This document shows, one piece after another, positions 35,240 to 44,826 of a stretch of DNA of 64,000 nucleotides. The stretch covers positions 17,317 to 81,316 of the forward strand of contig JBBQJT010000009.1 of NCBI GenBank assembly GCA_038326165.1. The letters run 5' to 3'. Numbering within the stretch: position 1 is the stretch's first letter; each line of letters starts with the position of its first letter. This stretch comes from JAEUUM01 sp038326165 (GTDB taxonomy: Bacteria > Bacteroidota > Bacteroidia > Chitinophagales > Saprospiraceae). The position numbers and the translations under genes are program-made. The notes under the pieces are model-generated. The model was not told the origin of the DNA. It was given only the letters and a program-made list of their open reading frames with translations, and ran no database searches.

Positions 35240-36766
35240 ATGAGTGAATTAAGACACAATAAGATCAAGTCTGCCCTTGTTTCTGTATTTGATAAATCAG
35301 GTTTACAACAAATAGTCGAAGAGCTTCATCGCCTCGATATCGAAATCATAACAACAGGTGGCACTGAAAGTTTTATCAAATCTTTAGGAATTCCAGTTAC
35401 CCCTGTGGAATCACTTACGGGCTTCCCATCAATTCTGGATGGTCGTGTCAAGACCTTGCATCCTGCAATTTTTGGAGGTATTCTTGCTATCCGTGAAAAG
35501 GAACATTTGCTGCAATTGGGTGAATACAATTTGGCTGAAATAGATTTGGTTGTAGTTGATCTTTATCCATTTCAAGACACTGTGTCCGCCACTGATGATG
35601 AATACACAATCATAGAAAAGATAGATATTGGTGGAATTTCACTTATAAGAGCTGCAGCTAAAAACTACCGTGACGTTGTTATAATCCCTTCGAAAAATCA
35701 ATACAACAGGCTGTTTGAAATATTGAATCAGCAGGAAGGAGTTACATCACTTGACGAGCGGAAATATTTAGCTACTCAAGCTTTTGGAGTTACCTCCATA
35801 TACGATACAGCTATTCACGAGTACTTCAATGGCAAATCCGCTTTTAATATTCACATTGGCCCAGCTACCCCTCTAAGGTATGGCGAAAATCCACACCAGA
35901 AAGCCAATTATTACGGTGATTTGGATCAAATTTTCACCAGACACGCTGGCAAAGAATTGAGTTACAATAACTTGATGGATATAGAGGCTGCTATGCAACT
36001 TATCCAAGAATTCATAAATGACGATCCTACTTTTGTCATTATCAAGCACACCAATTCATGTGGCGTTGCAACAAGATCAAAACTGTTTGAGGCGTGGAAC
36101 GCTGCCTTAAGTTGTGATTCGATCTCTGCTTTTGGGGGAATTTTGGTATGCAATAAGCCAATGGATGTAGCAACCGCATTAGAGATTGATAAGCTATTTT
36201 ATGAAGTATTGCTTGTCCCTGAATTTGAAGAAGCAGCGCTCAATATACTCAAGCAAAAAAAGAACAGAATTTTACTCAGCTATAAAAATTTCACCCCACA
36301 GACCAAAATGTTTAGGAATATCCTCAACGGTGTCATTGAACATGATGCTGACTTGCATCAACAAGACACTGAAACATGGAAAAAAGTGACTTCTCCCGAC
36401 GTTTCTCCTGAGGCAATGAAAGATTTAATCTTTGCCAACAAGTGTGTTAAGCACTTAAAATCCAATACCATCGCTTTGGTGAAAAACAAAACACTGGTTG
36501 GAATGGGCTGTGGACAAACATCTAGGGTAGATGCCCTAAAACAGGCGATATTGAAAGCCAAAACCTTTGGTTTTGAGTTGGCTGGAGCTGCTATGGCTTC
36601 TGATGCTTTTTTTCCTTTTCCGGATTGCGTCGAAATAGCTTCAAAAGTAGGCGTGAAATATGTGGTGCATCCAGGAGGGTCCATTAAAGACCAAGAAAGT
36701 ATCAATTATTGTGAACAACATGATATGTCGATGTACCTCACTGGTATCCGTCACTTTAAACATTGA
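35240..36766 (+). CDS. purH: bifunctional AICAR formyltransferase / IMP cyclohydrolase
   Basis: A 508-residue enzyme for the last two steps of IMP synthesis. The N-terminal MGS-like cyclohydrolase domain has ALVSVFDKSGL, TTGGTESFIKSLG and GRVKTLHPAIFGGIL. The C-terminal transformylase domain has RYGENPHQKA, the catalytic KHTNSCGVA and AMASDAFFPFPD. The frame includes two extra codons (from 35234), but ATG at 35240 gives the usual MSELRHNKIKSAL start. It is followed after 5 bases by coaX; both draw on cofactor or nucleotide metabolism and form an operon. Confidence 0.97.
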   Translation: MSELRHNKIKSALVSVFDKSGLQQIVEELHRLDIEIITTGGTESFIKSLGIPVTPVESLTGFPSILDGRVKTLHPAIFGGILAIREKEHLLQLGEYNLAEIDLVVVDLYPFQDTVSATDDEYTIIEKIDIGGISLIRAAAKNYRDVVIIPSKNQYNRLFEILNQQEGVTSLDERKYLATQAFGVTSIYDTAIHEYFNGKSAFNIHIGPATPLRYGENPHQKANYYGDLDQIFTRHAGKELSYNNLMDIEAAMQLIQEFINDDPTFVIIKHTNSCGVATRSKLFEAWNAALSCDSISAFGGILVCNKPMDVATALEIDKLFYEVLLVPEFEEAALNILKQKKNRILLSYKNFTPQTKMFRNILNGVIEHDADLHQQDTETWKKVTSPDVSPEAMKDLIFANKCVKHLKSNTIALVKNKTLVGMGCGQTSRVDALKQAILKAKTFGFELAGAAMASDAFFPFPDCVEIASKVGVKYVVHPGGSIKDQESINYCEQHDMSMYLTGIRHFKH

Positions 36767-36771
36767 TTTGA

Positions 36772-37506
36772 ATGTGGCTAACCATTGATGCGGGAAACAC
36801 CAGAGTCAAAACCGGACTATTTGACCAAACGCTACTTCAAGAAGTGAGGTATTGGACCAAAGAACAGGAAAAGGAAATTCGTTCCTATTCGCTTGAAAAA
36901 GAAGTTTGCCGGGTAATAGTGACAACGGTTATTGACGGGTTTTCAATAAAGTGGGAATCGCCAATTTCAAGCTTTTTGTTGAGTGAAAAAACCCCACTTC
37001 CTATTACAAACCACTATCAACAGCCAGACAAATTAGGCAAGGATCGACTTGCTGGAATACTGGGTGCCTGGCATTTGTTCCCAAAACGAAATACGCTGGT
37101 TGTAGATATTGGTACTTGCATTAAGTATGATTTCATCAATGAGTCCGGCGAATACAAGGGCGGCAGCATCAGCCCAGGATTGCGAATGCGACTCCGAGCA
37201 ATGCACCATTTCACATCGAGATTGCCCCAATTGGACTTGGTTGATAATTACGATATTGCAGGGTTGAATACAGTAAATTCCATGATGACGGGAACAATTC
37301 AAGGCGTTATTGGTGAAATTCGGCATTTTGTTTCCTTGTACAAGGCGCGTTCTGATGATTTGTCCGTTATATTGACCGGTGGGGACGCAAGATTTCTATC
37401 TTTGCACCTCGAATCCAATTTTCATCTAGAGCCTGACTTAGTATTAATAGGATTGGCTGCAGTTTTGAAATACAATATAGACTATGAAGCAAGTAATAAT
37501 ATGTAG
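36772..37506 (+). CDS. coaX: type III pantothenate kinase
   Basis: A 244-residue ASKHA-fold kinase for the first step of coenzyme A synthesis. It has the N-terminal phosphate loop TIDAGNTRVKTGLFD, the KDRLAGILGAW region, the catalytic DIGTCIKYDFIN and GGSISPGLRMRLRAMHHFTSRLP. This is the monovalent-cation-dependent type common in Bacteroidota. Its last 23 bases overlap the start of the next gene, an outer-membrane protein, an arrangement often seen in this phylum. Confidence 0.95.
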   Translation: MWLTIDAGNTRVKTGLFDQTLLQEVRYWTKEQEKEIRSYSLEKEVCRVIVTTVIDGFSIKWESPISSFLLSEKTPLPITNHYQQPDKLGKDRLAGILGAWHLFPKRNTLVVDIGTCIKYDFINESGEYKGGSISPGLRMRLRAMHHFTSRLPQLDLVDNYDIAGLNTVNSMMTGTIQGVIGEIRHFVSLYKARSDDLSVILTGGDARFLSLHLESNFHLEPDLVLIGLAAVLKYNIDYEASNNM

Positions 37507-38833
37507 CCTTATTCTTCAGTGTGGGTTGTTGTTGGGACAAACTTCCGATAATTCGCCTTACTCAAGATTTGGGCTTGGAGACTTTGCCATCAACCAGCGT
37601 GTGCCCTCAATGGGTATGGGTGGCTTAAGGGCCACCTACTCTGATCAAAATAATACAAATTTCGAAAATCCTGCATCGCTTGGGTACCTAAAATCAACAG
37701 TGTACGAAGGTGGCATATTTGTAAAACATAAAAGCCAGGAGGCAGGGGGACAAACTGCAAAGCAATGGAGTGGCAATTTAAGTTACCTGTCTTTAGCATT
37801 TCCACTTAAGAATCCTCTGAGTGAGGCATTGCAGAAAAAACCTTCTGTCAATCATTACGCATTAGGTATCAATCTTACACCTGTTAATAGTGTCAACTAC
37901 GACGTTAAGTCCGTTGGATTTGCTCCGGGAGTTGATAGTTTCACCAATGAGTTTACAGGAAAGGGCGCTGCACACAAAGTTCAGTTGGCTGGTGCACTTC
38001 AACGCAATAATTGGTCAGTTGGTGCCTCTATTGGCTGGTTGATTGGCAATTTTGAAGCTAGGAAACAAGTTAGGTTCACTGACTTGGCAGACAGTTATAT
38101 TACCTCAACCAAGGACGAGTACAGTTTGAATGGATTTTCCTGGCAAATTGGTGCTCTGTATGATCATTATCTGACAAAAATTGACAAAAAAGAACCTCAG
38201 GCTTTTAGACCAAAGTTGAGTTTTGGATTGACAGGACACGGTACCCAATCTTTTAGGACCAACAAGTCATTTTTGTATTCCCGTATCAATCTTGACCTCA
38301 TTAGTAGTACCAATAATACCATTGATACCTTCGCTATTTCACCAGCTTTTGGTCTTGATGGATCAGGAAGATTGCCAGCAGAATTAGTGTTGGGTATTAT
38401 GCATTACCCTTCCAAAAACTTGAAGTGGGGTTTGGATGCCAGCTTTTCTAACTGGGAAAGCTACAGGAACGATGCCAAACCCGATACTTCTATCGTACGA
38501 TTTTCCAATCTTTTGAGATTTGCTGCTGGGCTTGAATATTGCCCAAATCCAGATGACTACAAATACTACTTTAAGAAAATTCGTTACCGTTTTGGTGTTT
38601 ATTTTCAACAAGATCCGAGGGTTTTGAACGGGAATACCCTAACAGATTTAGGAATAACATTTGGTGCCGGATTGCCCATCAAATTATCAAGGGGTCAGGT
38701 TTCGTACGTCCATTGGGCAGTGGAACTGGGTCAGTTTGGTAACTCCAATTTGATTCAAGAAAAATATGCCCGATTACATTTTGCCTTTAGTTTCAGCGAT
38801 AATAGCTGGTTCTTCAAGAGAAAATTTGATTGA
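37484..38833 (+). CDS. outer-membrane barrel protein, unknown function
   Basis: A 449-residue protein with a signal peptide (about 1-18, LLLGQ). The mature start SPYSRFGLGDFAINQRVPSMGMGG, followed by NFENPASLGYL, is a recurrent opening of Bacteroidota barrel proteins distantly like FadL/PorV. Alternating strands continue to the C-terminal LHFAFSFSDNSWFF. Function is unknown. It overlaps coaX by 23 bases, so it is co-transcribed with purH-coaX. Confidence 0.75.
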   Translation: MKQVIICSLILQCGLLLGQTSDNSPYSRFGLGDFAINQRVPSMGMGGLRATYSDQNNTNFENPASLGYLKSTVYEGGIFVKHKSQEAGGQTAKQWSGNLSYLSLAFPLKNPLSEALQKKPSVNHYALGINLTPVNSVNYDVKSVGFAPGVDSFTNEFTGKGAAHKVQLAGALQRNNWSVGASIGWLIGNFEARKQVRFTDLADSYITSTKDEYSLNGFSWQIGALYDHYLTKIDKKEPQAFRPKLSFGLTGHGTQSFRTNKSFLYSRINLDLISSTNNTIDTFAISPAFGLDGSGRLPAELVLGIMHYPSKNLKWGLDASFSNWESYRNDAKPDTSIVRFSNLLRFAAGLEYCPNPDDYKYYFKKIRYRFGVYFQQDPRVLNGNTLTDLGITFGAGLPIKLSRGQVSYVHWAVELGQFGNSNLIQEKYARLHFAFSFSDNSWFFKRKFD

Positions 38834-38906
38834 GTTCATACATTGAGCCAATCCATGCAGCTCTAATCAGTTCCGCTTATTTCGACCAATTGACCCGATA
38901 GATTTT

Positions 38907-40004
38907 ATGTCCAAAGATCTTTTATACAAAGTTGCTCTCAATCTAATGCCAAATATTGGTCCGGTAACTGTGCGTAATTTGGTCAGCTATTGTGGTGGTG
39001 TCATTGAAATATTTCAAGCCAACAAGAAGACCCTAGAAAGTATTCCGGGAGTTGGGCCATCAATTGCCAAAATTGTTACCGAGACCGCTATTCTTGATCG
39101 AGCTGAACAAGAGCTTGTTTTCATGAAAAAGAATGATGTACGAGCATATTTTTACCTAGATGAGGAATACCCTAAGAGGCTCAATCACATCAACGATGCT
39201 CCTGCTTTATTGTTTGTCAAAGGCAATGCGGATCTCAATCCAAGCCGAACAGTAGGTATAGTTGGAACCCGCAATCAAACTCCGATTGGTATTGCCAACT
39301 GTGAAGCTTTGGTAGAATACCTGAACAAATATAATGTGACTATCGTGAGTGGAATGGCCTTTGGTATTGATATCACTGCGCATAAAAAGGCCTGTGACAT
39401 CAATATGACCAACTTGGGTATTGTGGCTCATGGTTTGGATACGCTGTATCCAGCGGCTCATAAGCCAATAGAAAAGAAATTGATGTTGAATGGAGCTATG
39501 ATCTCTGAGTTTCCGTCAAAAACCATACCTGACAAAGAGCGTTTTCCTATGCGAAATCGAATCATTGCTGGAATGTCAGACGCTTTGGTCATCGTTGAAA
39601 CTGCCGCATCTGGTGGATCGATGATAACAGCTGACATGGCATTTGGCTACAACAAAGATTTGTTCGCATATCCGGGCAGACCTCAGGATGTCTATTCGCA
39701 AGGCTGTAATACATTGATCAAACGCACAAAAGCCTATTTGACTGAATCAGGACAGGATGTTGTTGAGCAAATGATGTGGCCACTTTTGGATCAAACCAAG
39801 GAAATTCAGACAGCCTTATTTGTGGATTTGTCACCAATTGAACAAAAGGCATTGGATTTAATCAGGAAACATGCTGAGTTGAGCGTTGACCAAATAGCTG
39901 GTTATATGGGAACTACTCCAAGTGAAACCGCTTCAATATTACTGCAATTGGAGTTTAGTGGCTTGATTAAGAATATTCCTGGAAAACGATACATAATGGT
40001 TTAA
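38907..40004 (+). CDS. dprA: DNA-processing protein DprA
   Basis: A 365-residue RecA-loader for incoming single-stranded DNA in natural transformation. The N-terminal helix-hairpin-helix-like part has TLESIPGVGPSIAKIV. The Rossmann-type core shows GIVGTRNQTP, SGMAFGIDITAHKKAC and the signature IVETAASGGSMITADMAFGYNKD followed by FAYPGRP. A winged-helix C-terminus (LDLIRKHAELSVDQIA) follows. It is full length, so the competence step is intact. No other competence gene is nearby. Confidence 0.95.
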   Translation: MSKDLLYKVALNLMPNIGPVTVRNLVSYCGGVIEIFQANKKTLESIPGVGPSIAKIVTETAILDRAEQELVFMKKNDVRAYFYLDEEYPKRLNHINDAPALLFVKGNADLNPSRTVGIVGTRNQTPIGIANCEALVEYLNKYNVTIVSGMAFGIDITAHKKACDINMTNLGIVAHGLDTLYPAAHKPIEKKLMLNGAMISEFPSKTIPDKERFPMRNRIIAGMSDALVIVETAASGGSMITADMAFGYNKDLFAYPGRPQDVYSQGCNTLIKRTKAYLTESGQDVVEQMMWPLLDQTKEIQTALFVDLSPIEQKALDLIRKHAELSVDQIAGYMGTTPSETASILLQLEFSGLIKNIPGKRYIMV

Positions 40005-40018
40005 TTCAACTGAACGAT

Positions 40019-41476
40019 TTGAAAAAATCCTTTGTTAGCAATCTGATCTTGTTATTGGGAGCAAATGTTCTGATAAAACCAATTTTCATCTTTTGGGTAG
40101 ATCGCTCTGTGCAGAACCATTCAGCTACCAGTGAATATGGACTCTATTTTACTTTTTTCTCTTATTGCATGATCCTCTCACTTGCTGTGGATTTTGGTGT
40201 TCAAACTTGGTATCACAAGACTATTGCCAACGACAATACACACTTTAACACACTTTTTCCAAAGGTTGTCTTGGCAAAGCTTTTCTCTTCCTTGATATAC
40301 ATGACGCTGCTGTTGACCATTTTTTGGAGTCTTAGATACAAGGCAGCCTTCTTTCCTTTGTTCCTGACCATTATACTTTGGCAATTGGTTTCAAGTTGGG
40401 TTTTGTTGTTGCGGAGCAATGTTTCAGGTTTTGGTCAATACAAAACCGACGTGTTTTTCTCTATTCTTGATAAGTTTCTGCTTATCTCTGTTTTTGGTAT
40501 ATATTTTCTTTTGCACAAAATTCAAAGCTTTGATACCTCACTTTTTGCAACATGGCAATTGTGTGGCTCGCTTTTTCTTTTATTGATTTTATGTCTTTGG
40601 TCCGCTTTCAATCTCCCTTTGATGAGAATGGTTAGACCAAAAGTATCAGAAGCTTTTCAAGTGTTAAAATCTAGCAGTGGATTTGCTTTAGTCATATTGT
40701 GTATGTTATTGTATCAAAGGGCAGATTCCATCGTCCTTGAAAGATTTTTAACTGATGGTTCTCATCAAGCGGGAATTTATGCGGCTGCCTATAGATTGAT
40801 TGATGCAATGAATATGTTGGGATTCTTGGCCGCAGGATTATTGTTGCCAATGTTTGCATCACTAGAGAAAAAGCACTTAGAGAAAATCGGGCTTTTTGAC
40901 ACTTCATTTCGTTTGTTGTGGTGGTTTGTGCTTGTTGCTGCAATCCCAATTTGCTTTAACAGCCAATTCATCATGTCAATTCTGTACCATAATCCTTCTA
41001 AAGAGTGGGGTTGGGCACTGAGCATACTTGTTTGGTCGTTTGTTTTTATGACAATGACTTATGTGTCTGGCACTTATTTGACTGCTGGGGGAAAAGTGCA
41101 GAAACTTTGGAAGCTCTATGGCTTGGTGACTGTATTCAGTGTGCTGACCAACGTGGTAATTGTACAAACCTACGGCTTATTTGGTGTATGCATTGTTTCA
41201 GTAATTAGTAATATGGCCGTTTTTTGCATTCAGACTGTTTTTGCTATTAAAGACATAAAATGGCCTGAGTACAAAGTAATGGTGAAGCAATGTTTGCTTT
41301 ATCTTACCTTAGCCATTGTAGGCGTTTGGTTATTAAATTCATTATTTTATGAAAATTCACTGTCTGGACTGATTACTAGTTTTATTTTTGTGTTGCTTTT
41401 AGGTATTCTGACCAAAGTAGTTTCCGTAAGAAGCTTCCTCGCAGTGTACCAAAATTTTATGAAACCTACATCTTAA
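40019..41476 (+). CDS. polysaccharide flippase (Wzx/RfbX-like)
   Basis: A 485-residue polytopic membrane protein with about 12-14 hydrophobic helices. It begins MKKSFVSNLILLLGANVLIKPIFIF with a TTG start, 14 bases after dprA. ALVILCMLLYQRADSIVLERF and QAGIYAAAYRLIDAMNMLGFLAAG are the two most typical Wzx/MATE-like segments. It should flip lipid-linked sugar units across the inner membrane. The chain-length and polymerase/ligase genes follow, which supports the role. Confidence 0.85.
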   Translation: MKKSFVSNLILLLGANVLIKPIFIFWVDRSVQNHSATSEYGLYFTFFSYCMILSLAVDFGVQTWYHKTIANDNTHFNTLFPKVVLAKLFSSLIYMTLLLTIFWSLRYKAAFFPLFLTIILWQLVSSWVLLLRSNVSGFGQYKTDVFFSILDKFLLISVFGIYFLLHKIQSFDTSLFATWQLCGSLFLLLILCLWSAFNLPLMRMVRPKVSEAFQVLKSSSGFALVILCMLLYQRADSIVLERFLTDGSHQAGIYAAAYRLIDAMNMLGFLAAGLLLPMFASLEKKHLEKIGLFDTSFRLLWWFVLVAAIPICFNSQFIMSILYHNPSKEWGWALSILVWSFVFMTMTYVSGTYLTAGGKVQKLWKLYGLVTVFSVLTNVVIVQTYGLFGVCIVSVISNMAVFCIQTVFAIKDIKWPEYKVMVKQCLLYLTLAIVGVWLLNSLFYENSLSGLITSFIFVLLLGILTKVVSVRSFLAVYQNFMKPTS

Positions 41477-41516
41477 AAAAATATTCTTCAACTGCTGAAG
41501 AACTAATATTGCTCAA

Positions 41517-42638
41517 ATGGAAAAAAATGAAAACCTGATCAGCATCATTGCTATTTTGTACAGATGGAAGGCACCTATCCTTCGTCTTACAGTTCTTGCT
41601 GCTGCCATCAGTATCATTGTGTCTTTATTTCTACCCAACTACTACAGCTCCACTACTACCTTCTACGCAGCAAGTACTGATCTGGCAAAACCAGAAATGA
41701 TATTTGGTGGTACAACTAAGGCAATGGAATACTATGGTGGTGACGCAGATATTGATAGGATGTTAACGATTGCCGAAAGCCATGAATTAAAAGATTTTTT
41801 GATTGATAGCTTTAACCTTATGAAACATTATGATATTGATAGCACTGCTCAAAATGCATCTTTCAAAATTATGGAACATCTCGGTAAACTTTATACGGTG
41901 CAAAAAACAAAATTCGATGCCATTCAGCTGACAGTCGAAGACAAAAGTCCTAAGCTTGCTGCTACAATGGTCAATGCCGCTCGAAAAAGGATAAATGATG
42001 TTGCCTTGAATCTAATCCGCAAAAATCAGATGAACGTGCTCAGATCTTATCAAACCAGTATGTTGGAAAAACAAAAGGAATTGAATCAATTGGACGATAG
42101 TTTAATAATGAGCAGAAAAAGATTTGGGATCTACAATATTGAAGCGCAGAGTGAATTGATGGGAACGACTATTGCCAAAAAAGAAACAAGCTTGACTGGA
42201 AACAAAGGTCGATTGAAAATCTATCAAGAACTATCTTCCCCCAACACAGATACCATCATGAACCTGAAAGCCAATATTCGTGGTCTTGAAGATGAAATAA
42301 ACATGTTGACTGATCTAAGAAGTCCGTCAAGCTTCACCCTAGCCAAATTCAACAATGGTGTATCCAAAGTTGAAATATTACAACAATTGCACCTGCAAGC
42401 TAGAAACAGGTTGAGTTATGACCTTGAGCGATTCAACCAATTACAAAACACCCTTGAAGCAGATATTACTTCATTGATTTTAATTGAAACAGGTCAAGTG
42501 CCAATTGTTAAATCCAGACCTCGACGCTCACTTATTGTTATAGCGAGTATCTTGGCTGCTTTGCTATTGGGCACAATAACTGCTTTGCTGCTAGATAATT
42601 ACCGCAATGTTAATTGGAAGGAACTACTGAATGCCTGA
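41517..42638 (+). CDS. Wzz-like chain-length determinant
   Basis: A 373-residue polysaccharide co-polymerase. Two membrane helices (about 22-42 and 338-360) flank a periplasmic domain with the start motif PNYYSSTTTFYA and a coiled-coil-rich centre (about 175-320). Near TM2 is PIVKSRPRRSLIVIASILAA, the proline-containing signature of the family. There is no cytoplasmic kinase domain. It should set polymer length with the polymerase encoded next, whose start overlaps it by 8 bases. Confidence 0.88.
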   Translation: MEKNENLISIIAILYRWKAPILRLTVLAAAISIIVSLFLPNYYSSTTTFYAASTDLAKPEMIFGGTTKAMEYYGGDADIDRMLTIAESHELKDFLIDSFNLMKHYDIDSTAQNASFKIMEHLGKLYTVQKTKFDAIQLTVEDKSPKLAATMVNAARKRINDVALNLIRKNQMNVLRSYQTSMLEKQKELNQLDDSLIMSRKRFGIYNIEAQSELMGTTIAKKETSLTGNKGRLKIYQELSSPNTDTIMNLKANIRGLEDEINMLTDLRSPSSFTLAKFNNGVSKVEILQQLHLQARNRLSYDLERFNQLQNTLEADITSLILIETGQVPIVKSRPRRSLIVIASILAALLLGTITALLLDNYRNVNWKELLNA

Positions 42639-44115
42639 GGCGAGCATTTTTCAAAAACACTCTAAATCACAAGCTTCCGGGCTTTGGTGGTTTACTGCTG
42701 GACTCTTTTTGCTCAGCTTAGCCGCCAGTATTTGGTTGGAGAAAAGCTGGATATTGGGTATTCCATTTGCCTGGATATTTACCTATGCCACCATTCTCAA
42801 CATAAAAATACCATTCTATATTTTACTGGCTACGATACCGTTGAGCACTGAGACCAGTTTTGAGAATGGTTTTTCCACTGATTTACCCGCTGAGCCACTG
42901 ACCGTTTATTTGATGTTCATATATTTCGCTTATGTTTTACAACAAATGCGGACTATGAGCAGTCGATTCTTTTTGCACCCCATTTCTTTGCTGTTGCTGG
43001 GTCATGTGGTATGGATCGGCATTTCATGCATCAACTCATACAATCAGCTTGTTTCGATAAAGTTCTTTCTTGCTAAGATTTGGTATGTTGTGGTATTTTA
43101 TTTTCTGTCCGGCCTAATATTAAAAGACTTAAAGGAAATCAAGAAATATACTTGGTTTATTCTCATTCCATTGATAACAGTAGCCATAATTGTTGTCATA
43201 AGGCATGGTATGGTTGGTTTTAGCTTCAAGGAGATTAGCCATATTTACTATCCATTTTTTAGAAATCATGTTGATTATGCTTGTCAATTGGCCTTGTTTA
43301 TACCATTTGTTTATGTGGCGCGCTCTTGGTATAATAAATGGAGCAATAAGTGGCTATTTCTATGGTTTGCTGTTGTTTTTTCGTTTTTAGCAATTCAAGT
43401 ATCTTATACCCGTGCTGCCATCGGGGCATTATTTATAGGTATTGGAGCGTTTTATGTCATGAAATACAAATTGCTCAAGCCTGTATTAGTCCTTGTTGCC
43501 GTCGGAGTGACCTTGTTCTTGGCATCCATGGCCAGTGGAAACAAATATCTTCGATTTGCTCCAAACTTTGAAAAGACAGTCACACACCAAAATTTTGAAA
43601 ACTTATTAGAAGCTACTTATAAACTGCAAGATATTTCAACCATGGAAAGGGTCTATCGTTGGGTGGCTGCCAGTCAAATGATTAAAAAAGAGCCTTGGTT
43701 TGGATTTGGGCCAGGCACCTTTTATTTCTTCTATAAATCTTATACGGTTTCAAGCTTTAAAACCTATGTAAGCTACAATCCTGAAAAATCAGGTATACAC
43801 TGCTACTATCTGATGACACAAGTGGAGCAAGGAATATTCGGATTGATTATTTTGTTGAGTCTGATATCTTTTGCTTTGATGCGACTACAGTACTTATACC
43901 ACACTGTGGAAGATAAAGCATTAAAAAAAGTAGTTGGCGCTATTTTGGTGAGTTTTGTTATTATTTTATGCCTTTTGGTAATGAACGATATGATTGAAAC
44001 CATTAAAGTTGGTCCCTTTTATTTCATTATTCTTGCATTGATTACCAATATCGATTTGATGGTTCGAAGCGAAAAGGAATCAAGTGTTACCCCTCAAACA
44101 ACTCCGGCTGGTTGA
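42631..44115 (+). CDS. O-antigen ligase/polymerase-like membrane protein
   Basis: A 494-residue protein with about 11-12 membrane helices and a large periplasmic loop (about 300-390) containing RVYRWVAASQMIKKEPWFGFGPGTFYFFYKS, cut here to the recognisable WFGFGPGTFY and HCYYLMTQVEQG. These match the Wzy_C/O-antigen ligase domain, which polymerises or transfers glycan chains. Whether it acts as ligase or polymerase cannot be told. Its end overlaps the convergent tdk gene by 29 bases. Confidence 0.85.
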   Translation: MPEASIFQKHSKSQASGLWWFTAGLFLLSLAASIWLEKSWILGIPFAWIFTYATILNIKIPFYILLATIPLSTETSFENGFSTDLPAEPLTVYLMFIYFAYVLQQMRTMSSRFFLHPISLLLLGHVVWIGISCINSYNQLVSIKFFLAKIWYVVVFYFLSGLILKDLKEIKKYTWFILIPLITVAIIVVIRHGMVGFSFKEISHIYYPFFRNHVDYACQLALFIPFVYVARSWYNKWSNKWLFLWFAVVFSFLAIQVSYTRAAIGALFIGIGAFYVMKYKLLKPVLVLVAVGVTLFLASMASGNKYLRFAPNFEKTVTHQNFENLLEATYKLQDISTMERVYRWVAASQMIKKEPWFGFGPGTFYFFYKSYTVSSFKTYVSYNPEKSGIHCYYLMTQVEQGIFGLIILLSLISFALMRLQYLYHTVEDKALKKVVGAILVSFVIILCLLVMNDMIETIKVGPFYFIILALITNIDLMVRSEKESSVTPQTTPAG

Positions 44116-44728
44116 GATTGTCCTCTGCATCTGGGAAGACATCCTCGTTGAATCTTAAAATATTACCCATGCTGTAGCAGGTTCTACAACGGGGCTCGTA
44201 ATGTTCTAAAGCGCCTAGCATCACTCTTTCATTGTCATCCACCAATCTATACGAGTGAGTAGCCAAACTTCCACAATGTGGACATATTGCGTGCACTTTC
44301 GTAATGTATTCCGACACTGCAAGCAATCCAGGGATAGGACCAAATGGTTTGCCCAAATAATCCATATCCAGGCCTGCAACAATCACCCGAATTCCTTTTA
44401 AGGCCATTTCCTGGCAAACATCCTGCAATTTCAGGTCAAAGAACTGCGCTTCATCAATTCCCAACACACTGAATTCTATCTTTGATTTCAATATTTCTTC
44501 CGAATTCGAAATGGGTATGGCTTCCAGAGAATTCGAATTGTGACTTACAACATCGTTTACTGCATAGCGCTGGTCGATTGCAGGTTTAAAAACTGCTATT
44601 TTTTGATTAGCTATCTTTGCCCTTTTCAGTCTGCGGATCAGCTCTTCCGTCTTGCCTGAAAACATAGAACCACAAATAACTTCTATCCATCCACTGCGCT
44701 GTCCTTTGTAATGCGGTTCCAAAAACAC
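44087..44728 (-). CDS. tdk: thymidine kinase
   Basis: A 213-residue type II thymidine kinase that salvages thymidine to dTMP. The P-loop is GSMFSGKTEELIRRL (about 21-35), the Walker B region VLGIDEAQFFD, and the lasso zinc site uses CPHCG and CRTC near residues 148-185. Length and order are normal. It faces the polysaccharide genes with a 29-base coding overlap. Confidence 0.96.
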   Translation of the reverse strand: MFLEPHYKGQRSGWIEVICGSMFSGKTEELIRRLKRAKIANQKIAVFKPAIDQRYAVNDVVSHNSNSLEAIPISNSEEILKSKIEFSVLGIDEAQFFDLKLQDVCQEMALKGIRVIVAGLDMDYLGKPFGPIPGLLAVSEYITKVHAICPHCGSLATHSYRLVDDNERVMLGALEHYEPRCRTCYSMGNILRFNEDVFPDAEDNLNQPELFEG

Positions 44729-44826
44729 AATATTTAAAATTTAAATGTCCTCAAATCTAAAGAAATTATAAGAATTTATAAAATTCGTACCGTGAAATTC
44801 GTTAATCTTGACACAAAAAAAGAATT

